From: Pinus tabuliformis
Lineage: Eukaryota > Streptophyta > Pinopsida > Pinales > Pinaceae
Length of the DNA stretch: 64,000 bases
Direction: 5' to 3'
Assembly (NCBI GenBank): GCA_031772625.1
Contig: CM062811.1
Location: forward strand, 646,796,606 to 646,860,605
Position numbers and translations under genes: made by a program. The first letter of the stretch is position 1; every line of letters begins with the position of its first letter. Under the pieces are notes generated by a model. It did no database searches. It saw only the letters and a program-made list of their open reading frames with translations, and had not been told where the DNA came from. Positions 63,006 to 64,000 of this stretch are shown one piece after another.

Positions 63006-63659
63006 ATGAAATTAGCCCATTGGATGTATGCTGGTCCTGCTCATATTGGAACTCTACGAGTAGCTAGTTCATTCAAAAATGTCCATGCCATTATGCATGC
63101 TCCTCTAGGAGATGATTATTTTAATGTAATGCGTTCTATGTTAGAACGGGAAAGAAATTTTACTCCTGCAACTGCTAGTATAGTAGATCGTCACGTACTA
63201 GCACGTGGATCTCGAAAAAGAGTTATGGATCATATTATTCGAAAAGATAAGGAGGAAGGTCCCGATCTGATAATATTAACACCTACATGTACCTCTAGTA
63301 TCTTGCAAGAGGATTTAAAAAACTTTGTGGATAGAGCATCCATAATCTCCGATTGCAACGTCATTTTTGTGGATGTGGATCATTATCAAGTGAATGAAAT
63401 TCAGGCAGCGGATAGAACTTTGGAACAGGTAGTTCGATATTATTTGGAGAAATCCCATACATTGGATCAATTCGTAACAGATGCACCTTCTGTAAATATA
63501 ATTGGGATTCTTACTCTGGGTTTTCATAATCGACATGATTGTCGTGAGTTGAGACGTTTATTAAAAGATCTGGACATCAGAATTAATCAAATAATTCCTG
63601 AAGGAGGATCTGTAGAGGATCCGAAAAATTTACCGAAAGCTCGGTTCAATTTAATTCCA
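63006..63659 (+). pseudogene. chlB: chlB 5' part (dark-operative protochlorophyllide reductase subunit B)
   Basis: 218 codons from the start [20 protein letters not shown] through [36 protein letters not shown] (with a Cys of the type that binds the iron-sulphur cluster), DVDHYQVNE and [18 protein letters not shown] to KARFNLIP. The family continues with YREVGLMTA; here the frame leaves chlB and ends 23 codons later. The 3' end is at 36,566-36,814. The upstream leader and trnQ are collinear with plastomes. Confidence 0.94.
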
Positions 63660-63748
63660 CACATATTCGATCCATTATTACCACCCACATACTCATCCCT
63701 TTATATAATCCACTATATAGATAGGTAGATCTCGATCCTGTTTATGAG

Positions 63749-64000
63749 TTAACGAAAATGTGCAAAAGCTCTATTGGCTTCTGCCATTCTATGAGTCTCT
63801 TCCTTTTTGCGTATAGCATTGCCATTCCCTCTAGCAGCATCCATTAATTCGTGACTCAATTTGAAATTCATATTTCGACCCGGACGTTTTCGAGATGCCC
63901 CTAATAACCAACGAATGGCAAGTACTTTTCCTTGGGTTGATCTTATCTCAGTGGGAACTCGATAAGTCGATCCACCCACACGTCTTGCTTTTACTGTTAC
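63749..64000 (-). CDS. rps7: rps7 3' part (plastid ribosomal protein S7), runs off the window
   Basis: At least the last 83 codons of the small-subunit ribosomal protein S7, from [19 protein letters not shown] at the window edge to [16 protein letters not shown] and stop. Conserved parts include [36 protein letters not shown]. The frame is open, and whether the 5' half is present cannot be seen. In plastomes it follows the rps12 3' exon; a piece of the region on the other side of rps12 is at 44,630-45,753. Confidence 0.92.
   Translation of the reverse strand, partial: VTVKARRVGGSTYRVPTEIRSTQGKVLAIRWLLGASRKRPGRNMNFKLSHELMDAARGNGNAIRKKEETHRMAEANRAFAHFR

Overview
This window is nuclear DNA of a land plant, most likely a gymnosperm (conifer-type). 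It has two halves. Positions 1 to about 35,518 are AT-rich, gene-poor nuclear sequence filled with decayed transposable elements. From 35,519 to the right edge almost everything is recognisable plastid DNA, but in an order and copy number that no plastid genome has. I read it as a large, rearranged nuclear plastid insertion (NUPT) that runs past the window end. The gymnosperm reading rests on chlB (a light-independent protochlorophyllide reductase subunit lost from flowering plants), trnP-GGG, rpl32 beside trnP/trnL/ccsA, and the trnQ-chlB-trnK order.

Left half. Positions 1-3,950 have no recognisable gene but carry short repeated motifs. 3,951-7,594 is a long broken coding region of unknown family with a Q/E-rich middle and coiled-coil tail. 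8,810-9,570 holds a zinc-knuckle (gag-like) remnant. A Ty3/gypsy chromovirus-type LTR retrotransposon lies at about 12,333-24,174 (plus strand) and is itself interrupted by a Ty1/copia element on the minus strand (14,624-18,350). A 3' LINE remnant with an RNase H domain lies at about 29,480-30,270. A short gypsy-type element with gag and protease only lies at about 30,813-34,542. All are old and broken.

Right half. The insertion is a patchwork of at least twenty plastid segments in both orientations. In order it holds: trnK 5' exon; atpA fragment (-); chlB 3' end and a second trnK 5' exon; rpoC2 fragment A; petA 3' part; ycf2 5' end (-); ycf2 3' end (-) fused to rpoC1 (-) and rpoB 3' end (-); the rps12-trnV spacer and trnV-GAC; ycf2 5' fragment (+); rpl32, trnP-GGG, trnL-UAG and ccsA; rpl2 exon 1; rpoC2 fragment B (-); ycf1 3' end and rps15; trnG-UCC and trnR-UCU (-); two overlapping ycf2 middle pieces (-); atpF exon 1; petN; trnV-UAC, trnM-CAU, atpE, atpB and the rbcL 5' end; rpoC2 fragment C (-); trnQ and chlB 5' end; rps7 3' end (-). 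Several joints share a few bases, which fits end-joining or template switching of plastid pieces.

The plastid genes encode photosynthetic ATP synthase, cytochrome b6f, plastid RNA polymerase and ribosome parts, cytochrome c assembly and chlorophyll synthesis. In this nuclear setting they have no evident means of expression. Some reading frames are still intact (ccsA, atpB, atpE, petN, rpl32), while others carry first decay marks, often C-to-T type, so the insertion looks fairly recent compared with the retroelements to its left. I found no CRISPR array, operon-like defence system or other clearly new biological system. The unusual feature is the architecture of the insertion.
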